Shown: piece after piece, positions 42,723 through 52,425 of the stretch
Position numbering within the stretch: position 1 is the first letter of the stretch
How the letters are laid out: each line of letters opens with the position of its first letter
DNA from: Flavobacteriaceae bacterium R38
GTDB taxonomy: Bacteria > Bacteroidota > Bacteroidia > Flavobacteriales > Flavobacteriaceae
Assembly (NCBI GenBank): GCA_009901575.1
Contig: WXYP01000007.1
Location: 124,001-188,000 of the forward strand
Length of the DNA: 64,000 nucleotides
Direction: 5' to 3'
Notes under the pieces: model-generated
The model's database searches: none
Told to the model about the DNA's origin: nothing
Seen by the model: only the letters and a program-made list of their open reading frames with translations
Position numbers and translations under genes: made by a program

Positions 42723-43709
42723 TTACGGTAAGTTAGGAAGTAATACGATGTCTGTAATATGCATTACGCCATTAGTTGTTTGTATGTCAATGGTAATAAT
42801 ATTACCAGATCTATTTCCCGTATCAACTACAGTATTTAATGCATCAATAGTAATTGTTTCTCCATTTCTTGTTGTGATTGCCAGACCGCTATTCAAATTT
42901 TCACTTCTTAAATTTGAAGATTCTATGATGTGGTAATTTAAAATAGACTCTAAAGTATCAGGGTCAAGGTCTCCTAATTCATTAATAGATAATGTAGTTA
43001 ACAAACTTTCAAACGCACTGTTATTAGGTATGAAAACTGTAAAAGGGGCAGAGTTTCCTTGCGAACTTAAAAAGCTTATAAAATCTGTAGTTAAACCATT
43101 TGTGTTAAAAGCATCAGATAATGAATCAAGATCTGAATCAGCTACTAAAAACGTTTCAATATTAGGTAATTCCATTACTGTGTCAACAATATGTACTATA
43201 CCATTACTGGCTACACTGTTTGTTAACTCAGGAATTATATTAGCTCCTCCATTTGTAGGTCCTCCATTTAAAACAAAGCCACTGGAGGTATTAAAAAACA
43301 GACTTAGATTAGAACCATTAGGTCCGGCAGAAGATATGGTGTTTACATAACCACTACCGATACCTGAAAGCTGATCTGTTGTTAAGGTTCGGGAAATGAT
43401 ATGATTTAATAATAATTGTCTAAGATCATCAACAGGAATATCACTTAAAGTCCTTCCATCTAAAAAATTCTGAAAAGCTATATCTGAAGGAGCAAATAAT
43501 GTAAATGCCCCGTTTCCATCCAAAGTGGTATTTAATCCAGTTATTTGTAATGCCTGTTCAAGTGTAGAAAGCCCACTAGATAGATTAACAATTTGTGTAA
43601 TGGTAAACCCTTGTTGAGGTTCTAGCTCACCTTCGTTATCCCCTAAGCTACATGAAGAAACGATAGTAAACAGACAAATAATAATAAATGAATGAATACG
43701 ATTTTTCAT
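42723..43709 (-). CDS. fasciclin-domain lipoprotein
   Basis: 328 residues with a lipoprotein signal (MKNRIHSFIIICLFTIVSSC). Two FAS1 domains lie at about 35-180 and 185-327. Each has the two conserved boxes: FTLFAPSDIAFQNFLDGRTL and NGIVHIVDTVMELPN in the first, FTVFIPNNSAFESLLTTLSI and NGVMHITDIVLLPN in the second. FAS1 domains mediate adhesion, so a cell-surface role is likely. ATG at 43709. Single-gene transcript. Confidence 0.93.
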   Translation of the reverse strand: MKNRIHSFIIICLFTIVSSCSLGDNEGELEPQQGFTITQIVNLSSGLSTLEQALQITGLNTTLDGNGAFTLFAPSDIAFQNFLDGRTLSDIPVDDLRQLLLNHIISRTLTTDQLSGIGSGYVNTISSAGPNGSNLSLFFNTSSGFVLNGGPTNGGANIIPELTNSVASNGIVHIVDTVMELPNIETFLVADSDLDSLSDAFNTNGLTTDFISFLSSQGNSAPFTVFIPNNSAFESLLTTLSINELGDLDPDTLESILNYHIIESSNLRSENLNSGLAITTRNGETITIDALNTVVDTGNRSGNIITIDIQTTNGVMHITDIVLLPNLP

Positions 43710-43892
43710 AGTGAATTAATTTTGATTTTGGAGTTTATTTATGTCCCGTCATATTAAAGATGCAAAAGAAATAAAAAGGTTGCTTTTCTTTAATAACTAT
43801 GTGAAAATTAACATTTATTTGAATTTAAAAGATTTTTCATTGTAAAAATGATCATAGTCAATATACGATTATCTTCTGTAATTTGGATTTTG

Positions 43893-43900
43893 TAAATTTG
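43893..43900 (+). promoter_or_regulatory. -7 element of mnmA
   Basis: TAAATTTG matches TAnnTTTG exactly and lies 39 bases before the ATG at 43940, supporting that start over the upstream TTG. Confidence 0.5.
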
Positions 43901-43939
43901 CGCCTGAAAAAGCGAGATGAAAACAAGAAGAATTATCAG

Positions 43940-45127
43940 ATGAAACGAGTAGTAGTTGGACTATCGGGAGGAGTAGATTCTAGTGTCACTGCATATTTGC
44001 TCAAAGAGCAAGGGTATGAAGTTATTGGTTTGTTTATGAAGAATTGGCATGATGATTCCGTTACCATATCCAGTGAATGTCCATGGCTGGAAGATAGTAA
44101 CGACGCCCTGATTGTAGCCGAGAAATTAGGAATTCCTTTTCAAACAGTCGATTTGAGTGAAGAATACAAAGAACGTATAGTAGATTATATGTTCAATGAA
44201 TATGAGAAAGGCAGAACTCCTAATCCTGATGTATTGTGTAACAGAGAGATCAAATTTGATGTTTTTATGAAGATAGCACTAAATCTGGGAGCAGATTATG
44301 TAGCTACTGGTCACTATTGCAGGAAGGGTACGATAGAAAAAGATGGAGAAGAGATCTATCAATTACTGGCTGGGAAAGACTCTAATAAAGATCAGTCTTA
44401 TTTTTTATGCCAGCTTTCACAAGAACAACTAAGTAAAACATTATTTCCTATAGGAGAACTTACTAAGCCTGAAGTTCGTGAAATAGCAGCCAGAGAAGGT
44501 TTGGTTACTGCAGATAAGAAAGATTCACAGGGATTGTGTTTTATTGGTAAAGTGAGATTACCAGATTTCCTTCAGCAAAAATTAAAACCAAAAACTGGAA
44601 ATATAATTGAGGTTCCTGCAGCGCATTCAAATTATAAAATCGCTGCCCCGGAATTCAATTCTAAAATAGAAGAACTGGCTTTTTATGCTAAAAAAAATAC
44701 CTACACTTTAGAAGATGGTAAAGTAGTAGGAAAGCACCAGGGAGCTCATTATTTTACTAAGGGGCAACGAAAAGGATTAAATGTAGGAGGTACCGTAGAG
44801 CCTTTGTTTGTTATCGATACCGATGTAGATGAAAATGTGATTTATACCGGACAGGGGAAATCACATCCGGGATTGTATAGAAGAACTCTTTTTGTAACCA
44901 ATGACGAATTACATTGGATACGAGAAGATTTACAATTAAAAACAGACGAATCTTTAAAAGTAAAAGCCAGAATTCGTTATCGTCAGCCTTTACAATCGGC
45001 TGTTATCTATAAAGTAGATGCCGGTGCTTACATTGATTTTGAAACGCCTCAAAGTGCTATCACAGAAGGGCAATTTGTAGCCTGGTACCAGGAAGATGAA
45101 TTAATTGGTTCCGGAGTTATTTCCTAA
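43940..45127 (+). CDS. mnmA: tRNA 2-thiouridylase MnmA
   Basis: About 395 residues from ATG 43940 ([20 protein letters not shown]). The PP-loop SGGVDSS binds ATP; catalytic cysteines are in [12 protein letters not shown] and [11 protein letters not shown], and the tRNA-contact part [13 protein letters not shown] is present. It places the sulfur of s2U at U34 of Lys, Glu and Gln tRNAs. The partner modification gene mnmD is broken in this same window (18225-18858). A nitronate monooxygenase-like gene follows after 17 bases. The frame is open further upstream to a TTG at 43883, which would overlap the promoter. Confidence 0.96.
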   Translation: MKRVVVGLSGGVDSSVTAYLLKEQGYEVIGLFMKNWHDDSVTISSECPWLEDSNDALIVAEKLGIPFQTVDLSEEYKERIVDYMFNEYEKGRTPNPDVLCNREIKFDVFMKIALNLGADYVATGHYCRKGTIEKDGEEIYQLLAGKDSNKDQSYFLCQLSQEQLSKTLFPIGELTKPEVREIAAREGLVTADKKDSQGLCFIGKVRLPDFLQQKLKPKTGNIIEVPAAHSNYKIAAPEFNSKIEELAFYAKKNTYTLEDGKVVGKHQGAHYFTKGQRKGLNVGGTVEPLFVIDTDVDENVIYTGQGKSHPGLYRRTLFVTNDELHWIREDLQLKTDESLKVKARIRYRQPLQSAVIYKVDAGAYIDFETPQSAITEGQFVAWYQEDELIGSGVIS

Positions 45128-45144
45128 TATTATAAACTAAACTT

Positions 45145-46086
45145 ATGCAAAATAAAATCACCTCTCTTTTTGATATAGAATACCCTATTGTTCAAGCCGG
45201 AATGATCTGGGCAAGTGGATGGCGTTTGGCGTCAGCTGCTTCAAATTCAGGGATTTTAGGAATCATTGGAGCAGGTTCGATGTATCCTGAAGTGCTTAGA
45301 GAGCACATACAAAAATGTAAAAAAGCAACATCCAAACCTTTTGGAGTTAATGTTCCTATGCTATATCCTAATATAGAGGAGATTATGGATATTATTGTAG
45401 AAGAAGGGGTGAAAATAGTATTTACATCTGCAGGGAATCCTAAAACCTGGACCAGTTGGTTGAAAGAACGAGGTATTACGGTTGTTCATGTAGTGAGTAG
45501 TGTAAAGTTTGCTTTAAAAGCAGAACAAGCGGGAGTAGATGCTGTAGTAGCTGAAGGCTTTGAAGCTGGAGGACATAACGGAAGAGAAGAAACCACAACA
45601 TTTACTTTAATCCCTATGGTAAGAGAAAAGTTGTCCATTCCTTTAATTGCTGCTGGTGGAATAGCAACCGGAAGCGGAATGCTGGCAGCCATGGTATTGG
45701 GAGCAGACGGCGTACAGATAGGAAGTCGCTTTGTTGCATCTGAAGAAGCTTCATCTCATATTAATTTTAAACAGAAAGTAGTTGAAGCTAATGAAGGTGA
45801 AACTCAACTCACTTTAAAAGAACTGGCTCCGGTTCGCTTAATTAAAAATAAATTCTATAACGATTTACAAGAATTGTACGCCAAAGGCCCATCTGTCGAA
45901 GAATTAAAAGAACTACTTGGAAGAGCAAGAGCGAAAAAAGGAATGTTTGAAGGCGATTTGGTAGAAGGAGAATTGGAGATAGGACAAATTTCCGGACTTA
46001 TTAATGATATTAAACCTGTGGCTGATATTGTAGAAGAAATCATTAACGATTTTAATCAGGTTAAAGAAAAAGCCAAAACGTTTTAG
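45145..46086 (+). CDS. nitronate monooxygenase family FMN enzyme
   Basis: 313 residues, NMO/2-nitropropane dioxygenase TIM barrel: YPIVQAGMIWASGWRLASAA, GANVPMLYP-like GVNVPMLYPNIEEIMDI, VAEGFEAGGHNGREETTT, IPLIAAGGIATGSGMLAAMV and GADGVQIGSRFVASEE. The FMN-binding glycines are intact. Related proteins include enoyl-ACP reductase FabK, so oxidation of nitronates is not certain. Likely co-transcribed with mnmA. Confidence 0.9.
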   Translation: MQNKITSLFDIEYPIVQAGMIWASGWRLASAASNSGILGIIGAGSMYPEVLREHIQKCKKATSKPFGVNVPMLYPNIEEIMDIIVEEGVKIVFTSAGNPKTWTSWLKERGITVVHVVSSVKFALKAEQAGVDAVVAEGFEAGGHNGREETTTFTLIPMVREKLSIPLIAAGGIATGSGMLAAMVLGADGVQIGSRFVASEEASSHINFKQKVVEANEGETQLTLKELAPVRLIKNKFYNDLQELYAKGPSVEELKELLGRARAKKGMFEGDLVEGELEIGQISGLINDIKPVADIVEEIINDFNQVKEKAKTF

Positions 46087-46104
46087 GGTATTTCATTGAT
46101 GATT

Positions 46105-47283
46105 TTATCCATTTTGCCTTCTTCTTAAAAGAGCAATTAAACCAAAAAGAGGGCCAATAGCCAGGCCTGAAAATATATAAACAGCAATACGATCATTGAT
46201 CAATATATTGATGATTTCAATACTGACTATCGTTATTGAAAACCCAATACAATTTACAATAGTTAATGCTGTACCCTTAAACTCTGGCACAGCGTTTTGT
46301 GCAACCAGGGTTGAAAATAGGGGAGAGTCTGCAATGACTACCATTCCCCAAAAGATTAAAAAGGCAATAAAAACTATTTCTGAAGAGATCATAAAAAATA
46401 AAGGAGAGATCAGACAACATATTCCGGAAAGTGTCAATGCTGCTAAAGCTGTTTTTTTGACTCCTTTTCTTTGAGAAATGTAACCTCCCAATATACATGC
46501 TAATCCGCCACCTGCAATAATGATAAAAGACCATAAAGGAACATTCAAATGTGTTTTATGATGAATATTAGTATAGGTAGTAAGTATTACCGGAACAAAA
46601 ACCCAGAATGCATAAAGCTCCCACATGTGTCCAAAATATCCAAAAGCAGCTTGTTTAAAATCTTTATTTCTGAATACTCTGAAAATGGCTCTTAAATCTA
46701 ATTTCTGACTTATTTTTCTATAAGGCCCGTTAGGAACCAATAAAAATATAATTAAACCTCCAGCTGCGCATAGTATAGAGGTTGAGATAAGCACAAGCTT
46801 CCATGAGAAATTATTATCAAAACTTCTTAAAAAATGAGGAAAGGCTGTACCTAAAACTAACGCTCCAACCAGAAACCCTAGTGCCTTACCAAGACCTTTT
46901 TCATAATAGTCGGCTGCAATTTTCATTCCCACGGGGTAAATTCCGGCAAGAAAGAATCCGGTTAAGAAACGAAGTATAAGAATGGTTTCTATGGTCTGGC
47001 CATTAAATGTAATTCCAAAATTTGCGATAGCGCCCAAAAGAGCACTAAAGAAAAAAACTTTGGAAGGAGAAAATCGGTCGGCCAGGTTAAGGAGTGCATA
47101 ACTTAACGTCCCACTTATAAAACCAAACTGAACAGCCGAGATGATATGACCCAAATCATTATCACTTAAATGATATTCAGAAATTAAACCCGATATAACG
47201 GCATTACCGGCAAACCATGTAGAAGTACAAAAAAACTGTGCCAGGATAATGCTAGGTAGAATATGTTTAGATTTAGTATACAT
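46105..47283 (-). CDS. MFS transporter
   Basis: 392 residues with about 12 membrane helices. Conserved features are FISGTLSYALLNLADRFSPS after helix 2, the motif FFLAGIYPVGMKIAADYYEK in helix 4-5, and QRKGVKKTALAALTL after the central loop. It resembles nitrate/cyanate-type and sugar MFS proteins less than drug exporters, but the substrate cannot be assigned. The ATG at 47283 is 6 bases after the nudK stop, so it is the last gene of a leftward operon with nudK and the 39-residue protein. Confidence 0.88.
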   Translation of the reverse strand: MYTKSKHILPSIILAQFFCTSTWFAGNAVISGLISEYHLSDNDLGHIISAVQFGFISGTLSYALLNLADRFSPSKVFFFSALLGAIANFGITFNGQTIETILILRFLTGFFLAGIYPVGMKIAADYYEKGLGKALGFLVGALVLGTAFPHFLRSFDNNFSWKLVLISTSILCAAGGLIIFLLVPNGPYRKISQKLDLRAIFRVFRNKDFKQAAFGYFGHMWELYAFWVFVPVILTTYTNIHHKTHLNVPLWSFIIIAGGGLACILGGYISQRKGVKKTALAALTLSGICCLISPLFFMISSEIVFIAFLIFWGMVVIADSPLFSTLVAQNAVPEFKGTALTIVNCIGFSITIVSIEIINILINDRIAVYIFSGLAIGPLFGLIALLRRRQNG

Positions 47284-47289
47284 AAATAC

Positions 47290-47877
47290 TTAGTCGTTTA
47301 ATAAATTATTAATCTGCGCATATTGTAACAACATAATACTTTTAGCATCTTTGATTTCTCCCGTTTTTATCATTTCTAAACTTTTTGAAAAAGGAATTTC
47401 GAAAACTTCGATATCTTCATGTTCATCTTTGTGACCACCACCTTCTCCTATTTTCATTTCTTTTTGATATTCTGCTATAAAAAAATGAAGTTTCTCTGTC
47501 ACAGCTCCGGGAGACATATAAACTTCAAATATTTTTTCTACTTGTGAAATATGATATCCGGTCTCTTCTTCTGTTTCTCTTTTTATAGCAGTTTCAGGAG
47601 TATCGTTATCCAATACACCAGCAGGGAGTTCAAACATCATCCCGTTGTCATTTCCGTTGACATAAGTGGGCATTCGAAACTGCCTGGTAAGAACGATTGT
47701 TTTTTCTGCTTGATTATAGAGCAGAATTACAGCTCCGTCTCCACGATCGTAAACTTCTCTATTTTGATTTTGCCAGGTATTATCTTCTAATTGATAGTCA
47801 AAATTTACTTTTTTTAAAACATACCAATTGTCAGAGAGAATATCTATCTTCTTGATTTTAATCCGATTGTTATTCAT
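47290..47877 (-). CDS. nudK: GDP-mannose pyrophosphatase NudK
   Basis: 195 residues, colinear with E. coli NudK: ILSDNWYVLKKVNFDYQLED, REVYDRGDGAVILLYNQAEK, LTRQFRMPTYVNGNDNG. The NUDIX box is LPAGVLDNDTPETAIKRETE followed by EETGY, and YMSPGAVTEKLHFFIAEY comes next. It hydrolyses GDP-mannose to GMP and mannose 1-phosphate. The ATG at 47877 overlaps the stop of the small gene at 47874-47993. Confidence 0.93.
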   Translation of the reverse strand: MNNNRIKIKKIDILSDNWYVLKKVNFDYQLEDNTWQNQNREVYDRGDGAVILLYNQAEKTIVLTRQFRMPTYVNGNDNGMMFELPAGVLDNDTPETAIKRETEEETGYHISQVEKIFEVYMSPGAVTEKLHFFIAEYQKEMKIGEGGGHKDEHEDIEVFEIPFSKSLEMIKTGEIKDAKSIMLLQYAQINNLLND

Positions 47878-47993
47878 GATTTGTATTTTAAATCGTTCAC
47901 TAAAGCGGTAAAATGATTAAATTTAGAGACTAAGCTTTGCTCAATTAAAATATATTGAAGAACGATAAAAGCAATAAATAAGGATTGTATCAT
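47874..47993 (-). CDS. 39-residue hydrophobic small protein overlapping nudK
   Basis: ATG 47993 to TGA 47874-47876. The N-terminal half is hydrophobic (MIQSLFIAFIVLQYILIEQS), the rest polar (KFNHFTALVNDLKYKS). The TGA overlaps the nudK ATG as ATGA, the classical coupling arrangement. I do not recognise the family. The overlap and the composition support a real gene, but it is short. Confidence 0.45.
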   Translation of the reverse strand: MIQSLFIAFIVLQYILIEQSLVSKFNHFTALVNDLKYKS

Positions 47994-48057
47994 TTTGTTG
48001 AAAATAGATATCAAAAATACTCAAATAATAATTTCATCATTATAAAAAAGTTAGTCA

Positions 48058-48438
48058 ATGAAAGCAAAAGGATATTTTCAGGAAGTTCACCCTGTGCTAC
48101 CAGTACAAGATGTGACTGTAGCACTTCATTTTTATGTGGAAAAATTAGGATTTGAAGTTGCGTTTGCAGATGATGATGCCAATCCGTTTTATGCAGGTGT
48201 AAAACGAGATAATATTGAAATTCATTTGCAGTGGCATGATGCAAAAGAATGGGAAGTAGCTGTTGACAGGCCTATGTTGCGTTTTGTGATACAGAATATT
48301 GAAGCGTTGTTTGAAGAGTATAAAGACAAGGATGTTTTTCATCAACAAACCTCTTTAAAAGAAACGCCATGGGGTACCAGGGAATTTGCTTTTTATGATC
48401 CGTATAAAAACGGACTTACTTTTTATCATGATCTTTAA
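48058..48438 (+). CDS. VOC/glyoxalase superfamily protein
   Basis: 126 residues, two beta-alpha-beta-beta-beta modules of the bleomycin-resistance/glyoxalase type: VHPVLPVQDVTVALHFYVEK, LGFEVAF, NIEIHLQWHD, and TPWGTREFAFYDPYKNGLTF followed by YHDL. It may bind and sequester a hydrophobic compound or be a metal enzyme. A single gene between leftward neighbours. Confidence 0.88.
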   Translation: MKAKGYFQEVHPVLPVQDVTVALHFYVEKLGFEVAFADDDANPFYAGVKRDNIEIHLQWHDAKEWEVAVDRPMLRFVIQNIEALFEEYKDKDVFHQQTSLKETPWGTREFAFYDPYKNGLTFYHDL

Positions 48439-48447
48439 GGAGATGAA

Positions 48448-49176
48448 TCAAGGATTGTTTTTGAATCGCTCTTCAATTAACCTGAGAATTTCCTTTGCAC
48501 TTCTTTTATAGGCCTTAACAAATGGTAAATGATTGTTATGAGCTAATATGGCATGTGCAGCTACTTTTGTCCTGTAATCATTACTGTCTGTAAAATAAGA
48601 AATCATTTCTGGCTTGATTTTGCCCTGGATTAAATCTACAAACCAGGGGTATTGTTTTAAATCGTTCAGGTTATTGATAGCATCATTGTCTAAAAGTTTA
48701 TTATTGTTCTCTATGGCTTTATCAAAAATAGTATAGAATTGAGAGATATTAGTAACAAGACTGTCTCTTTGATTGATATGTTGATTAGAAAAATTATCCA
48801 GTAATTTAACTCCTTTCTTTTGAATGGTGAAAGGTTGATATTGAGTTGCTAAAGCCATGCATGTTGGACATTCTTGAAAATTATCTTTATTTAACTCTCT
48901 GTCAACTATGCGTTTACTATCTTTTTGATGTTGTTCGTAATAAGTAATGATTTGATTAGCTATGATAGTATCTGTAGCTAAGTCATATGATATTATTTTT
49001 AAAATACTGTTTAACTCTTGATCTGATTTTCTTTTCTCATTCCAATTGTTAATTTGTAATGCCAGTAAAATACCAATAACTACTAAAAAAATCTCTCCGA
49101 TGGCATAAAGAAGATATTTGACCAGGCTGTTTTTTTTAAACATTTTAAGGCGGCTACTTTTAAAAATTCTTAGCAT
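48448..49176 (-). CDS. DUF6090-like membrane protein
   Basis: 242 residues. The N-terminal membrane segment with GEIFLVVIGILLALQINNWN followed by EKRKSDQELN is the mark of the DUF6090 proteins, common in Flavobacteriaceae and of unknown role. The rest is soluble and helical, with CPTCMALATQY in the middle. Start ATG 49176; an alternative ATG (MFKKNSLVKYLLYAIGEIFL) lies 11 codons later and may be the true start. Confidence 0.75.
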   Translation of the reverse strand: MLRIFKSSRLKMFKKNSLVKYLLYAIGEIFLVVIGILLALQINNWNEKRKSDQELNSILKIISYDLATDTIIANQIITYYEQHQKDSKRIVDRELNKDNFQECPTCMALATQYQPFTIQKKGVKLLDNFSNQHINQRDSLVTNISQFYTIFDKAIENNNKLLDNDAINNLNDLKQYPWFVDLIQGKIKPEMISYFTDSNDYRTKVAAHAILAHNNHLPFVKAYKRSAKEILRLIEERFKNNP

Positions 49177-49265
49177 AACTCTGATTCCGAATTACAATAT
49201 ACAAATTCTAATTCGGGTAATCAGATTTGAAATGTGTTCAATGTAAATGCAAAAGTTTTAGAAGT

Positions 49266-50684
49266 TTAATTTAAGCCAACCTGATCTTTAACAGATTTGA
49301 ACATTTTTTGAGAATCAAACCCGACGCCCTCTTTAAAAACAATCTCCATCTTACGAATGTTTTTTATATTTTGCTCTAAATTACCATCAATCAAGATCAA
49401 GTCTGCTTTTTTTCCTTTTTCAACAGTACCTATTTCTTTTTCTTTCTTGAGAAAAAGAGCCCCGTTATACGTACTTATTTTAATAGCTTCTGTCACACTA
49501 AATCCAGCTTCGACAAAAATTTCTACAGTACGTTGATTAGCGTAACCGGCAACAGTTCTTCCTGCCCCTGTTGGATCTGTACCAGCTACTAACAAACCAC
49601 CTTTTTCATGAAAACGTTTTAGCCATTTCAGATTTTTGTTAAATAAGTTGATGGATTGTTCGTCCCTGTTTACTCTACTGTCATAGCCATTCTGTATTCG
49701 TTCTCTTACTTGTGGAGCTAAAGCGTCCAATCCGCCACCAGGAACTACTTCATGGCCCGTATAAGGTTCAAAAACTACCGGAGTAGAAGTGATTGCAGTT
49801 TTATTTTTAATCAGTAATTCAATTAAAGCATTAATGTTATCCCCATTCAGGTTTTCTTTGGCCAAACCTGTTCTTGCTGCAAAAGGGTCACATATATTTT
49901 CTTGTTTATCTTCGGCAAAGTCACTGGATGCCATAAAACCATGCTCCAGGTTATCAATGCCAATATTTGAAGCTTCTTCATAAGTAAGTGAACATAAATG
50001 CCCCGTTACCTTTAAACCACGTTTATGAGCTTCGGCTACGCATACCTTTAAATCTTCTTGGGTAATATTGTTATAGACTTTAAATGATGTCACTCCTTTA
50101 TCTGCCCAGTAATTTACAATTTTGGCAACTTCGTCTGTATTTCCCAGAAACCCTAGTTCAGGAACACGAGGACCTTCACGCTCAATAAACGGTCCTGTAA
50201 CATCCATTTTAGGGCCTGTCATTTTTCCTTCCAAAATCCATTTCTTTACATTGAGATCTGTTTGAGGTTGAATACTTCCTCCTGTCCGCATTGTAGTCAC
50301 TCCCCCTGCAAGGTAAAGGCGCGGAAAGGTAAATGTCATTTGCCCGACACTAAACCAATTTTCAAAAGGTTTTGTATAGAAAAGATGTTCGTGTAGCATT
50401 ACCAGACCTGGAATTATCGTTTTCCCAGATCCGTCAATGATTTTAGCATTGGCCGGAGTTTTTATTTTTGAAGCTTCTCCAATCTCCTGGATTCTGTCTT
50501 TATTGAGAATAACGGTTTGATTTGTCTTAGCAGGAGCTCCGGTTCCATCAATAACTGTTACGTTGGTAATGGCAACAAGATCTGAATTGACAGAAATAAA
50601 TCGTTGTACCTGAGGAGTAAACTCTTGTGCGTAAGCTGTAAATCCAATAAAAAGAAGAACTGCCAGGAAAGATATTTTTTTCAT
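49266..50684 (-). CDS. secreted amidohydrolase
   Basis: 472 residues with a signal peptide (MKKISFLAVLLFIGFTAYAQ). Amidohydrolase metal motifs are GLVMLHEHLFYTKP (HxH), GVTSFKVYNNITQ (Lys), LKVTGHLCSLTYEEASNIGI (His), NLEHGFMASSDF (His) and LVAGTDPTGAGRTV (Asp). It is related to, but clearly distinct from, the enzyme at 8931-10529. Likely periplasmic, releasing amino acids from cyclic or acylated dipeptides. It starts 4 bases after the gene upstream stops. Confidence 0.87.
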   Translation of the reverse strand: MKKISFLAVLLFIGFTAYAQEFTPQVQRFISVNSDLVAITNVTVIDGTGAPAKTNQTVILNKDRIQEIGEASKIKTPANAKIIDGSGKTIIPGLVMLHEHLFYTKPFENWFSVGQMTFTFPRLYLAGGVTTMRTGGSIQPQTDLNVKKWILEGKMTGPKMDVTGPFIEREGPRVPELGFLGNTDEVAKIVNYWADKGVTSFKVYNNITQEDLKVCVAEAHKRGLKVTGHLCSLTYEEASNIGIDNLEHGFMASSDFAEDKQENICDPFAARTGLAKENLNGDNINALIELLIKNKTAITSTPVVFEPYTGHEVVPGGGLDALAPQVRERIQNGYDSRVNRDEQSINLFNKNLKWLKRFHEKGGLLVAGTDPTGAGRTVAGYANQRTVEIFVEAGFSVTEAIKISTYNGALFLKKEKEIGTVEKGKKADLILIDGNLEQNIKNIRKMEIVFKEGVGFDSQKMFKSVKDQVGLN

Positions 50685-50688
50685 TAAT

Positions 50689-51138
50689 TTATATTTCTAA
50701 AGCTAATTTGTGTTCTTTATGTTCAAATGCGAACAATTGAGAATAATCCATTACATCATCTATATTATCGAGTTTACAAAGAAAAGCAACTACAGCACAA
50801 AGGCCTTTAAATAAAGTTTCTTTGCTTGTCGGATGATCAGGGCGTCTTGAATGGTGAAGTGGTAAGATATAACCACAACCCTTTAAAAAAGCAACTTCAA
50901 TTTGCAATAACTCTAAAGGAGAATATCCAAAAAATTTTCTTCCCAGGTTTTGATGAACCAAACCTACATAATTCAGTTTTAAAGAACCGTGTGAATCAGA
51001 AAGGTTACTCCATGCATCTGTATTATTACAAATATTGCCTACCGCACATTGTTTGGAACATTCTGGAAATAAGTGATCATTATGAAAAGCTATATAGAGT
51101 TTTTTAACAGCATTTTCAAATCTATTTGTAGTCTTCAT
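50689..51138 (-). CDS. conserved Cys-containing protein of unknown function
   Basis: 149 residues, cytoplasmic. Four cysteines near the start are spaced CSKQCAVGNIC in FPECSKQCAVGNICNNTDAW. Then LNYVGLVHQNLGRKFFGYSP, LELLQIEVAFLKGCGY and KGLCAVVAFLCKLDNIDDVM follow. I recall similar flavobacterial proteins labelled as a Na+-NADH quinone reductase subunit F, but nothing here (no flavin or ferredoxin domain) supports that label. The cysteines could hold a metal. Confidence 0.7.
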   Translation of the reverse strand: MKTTNRFENAVKKLYIAFHNDHLFPECSKQCAVGNICNNTDAWSNLSDSHGSLKLNYVGLVHQNLGRKFFGYSPLELLQIEVAFLKGCGYILPLHHSRRPDHPTSKETLFKGLCAVVAFLCKLDNIDDVMDYSQLFAFEHKEHKLALEI

Positions 51139-51224
51139 AGCAATAAAAGATTTATTTATGCTAAAGATATTAAATGTATACCAAAAACGATGAAGACAAT
51201 TCGTTAATATTCTCTTATTTAAAG

Positions 51225-52121
51225 TTAGTTATTACTGTTTTCAAAACCTTCATAAACCAGTTGGATGAAAAGCTCTGTCGTAATAAAATTACCGTTCCAA
51301 CGCTTTGCATAAGCTGACAGAATATCTGAAGCCATTAATTCTTCTTTGGTTTTTCCGGTATTTTTTGCATCCAGGATAATTTTTCGGGTTTCGATAAGCA
51401 TATTGCGAACTTCTTCTACATCTTTTTGCTTAGATAAAGCTCCGTGACCCGGAATAATAACTGTATTCTCATCTGATAATTCGATGATTTTTCCCAGGAT
51501 AGCTATCATACCATCAATAGAGCCTCCAGAATAAGCATCAATAAAAGGAAATCCGTAACGAACAAATGTATCTCCCGTATGGATAATATTAGCTTCTTTG
51601 AAGAAAACAAAAGCATCTCCGTCTGTATGAGCAGCCGGACCGTGAATCATATTGATTTCTTCATCGTTTAAATACATTTTAAAACCTTCGTCAAAAGTGA
51701 TGACAGGCCATCCTGATTTTTTTAAAGCTTTGACATCCCATCCAAAAGGTGTGATCACGTGATCTTCTTTCAGCCTTTTTCTTACGTTTTCGTGTGCTAT
51801 AATCTGAGCACCTTCACCAAAAGCTTCATTACTTCCTGCATGGTCAAAATGCCAATGTGTGTTGAATACATATTTAATAGGGAGAGGAGTAATTTCTGCT
51901 ACTGCATTTTTAATCTTATCACTTAATTCGCGATATTGATCATCTATCATAAAAACACCATCAGGCCCAATAAGTAAGCCAATATTACCACCGGCACCTT
52001 CTAACATATAAATATTGTCAGTGATTTTAGTGGATTTCATTTTAACATTATCAAAATTTTGAGCGAGGGTATAATTGCTGACTAATAAGAAAAAAGAAAG
52101 TGTAAAAAGTATTGATTTCAT
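51225..52121 (-). CDS. secreted metallo-beta-lactamase-fold hydrolase
   Basis: 298 residues with a signal peptide (MKSILFTLSFFLLVSNYTLA). Zinc ligands: FNTHWHFDHAGSNEAF (HxHxDH), MIHGPAAHTDGDAFVFF (His), TGDTFVRYG (Asp) and IIPGHGALS (His). The Asp-rich spacing resembles the cyclase/SoxH-like or class B enzymes; beta-lactam hydrolysis cannot be concluded. ATG at 52121. Confidence 0.9.
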   Translation of the reverse strand: MKSILFTLSFFLLVSNYTLAQNFDNVKMKSTKITDNIYMLEGAGGNIGLLIGPDGVFMIDDQYRELSDKIKNAVAEITPLPIKYVFNTHWHFDHAGSNEAFGEGAQIIAHENVRKRLKEDHVITPFGWDVKALKKSGWPVITFDEGFKMYLNDEEINMIHGPAAHTDGDAFVFFKEANIIHTGDTFVRYGFPFIDAYSGGSIDGMIAILGKIIELSDENTVIIPGHGALSKQKDVEEVRNMLIETRKIILDAKNTGKTKEELMASDILSAYAKRWNGNFITTELFIQLVYEGFENSNN

Positions 52122-52284
52122 GATGGTATATTGTGTATCGTAATTAAATTATATCTGTTGCAATAGTAAGAAAAAATTCATTTTAAATGAAACCTTCGAG
52201 AATCCTTTGGGTTTATTAATACCAGACATGTTTAAATGGTTCTGTATGAATTAAATAAGTGATTGCTGCTAAATACTAAAATCT

Positions 52285-52425
52285 TTATACAGATTTTAAT
52301 TTGATGACTTTTGCTTGCTTAAAAGGAAGAGGAGGGGTAACTTCTACGATAACGATTCCTGTTAAATCGGAACGTTGGGCTGCATTCCGAGTGTTGGCAA
52401 TGAAGAATCCCCTCCATTTGTTTAT
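52285..52425 (-). pseudogene. possible remnant of a protein-coding gene
   Basis: On the minus strand a frame open from 52425 to TAA 52285-52287 reads ...RGFFIANTRNAAQRSDLTGI, then VIVEVTPPLPFKQAKVIKLK. This looks like real protein, with beta-strand-like alternation. There is no good start codon: a stop codon lies at 52426-52428. It looks like the C-terminal end of a lost gene. I cannot name the family. Confidence 0.25.

Noticed and set aside
50689-51138. Na+-translocating NADH:quinone reductase subunit F
   Set aside because: The 149-residue protein has no ferredoxin or flavin reductase domain and no other nqr genes are near; the label is not supported.
51225-52121. Class B beta-lactamase resistance gene
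   Set aside because: The metallo-beta-lactamase fold is shared by many hydrolases, and nothing specific to beta-lactam substrates can be seen.
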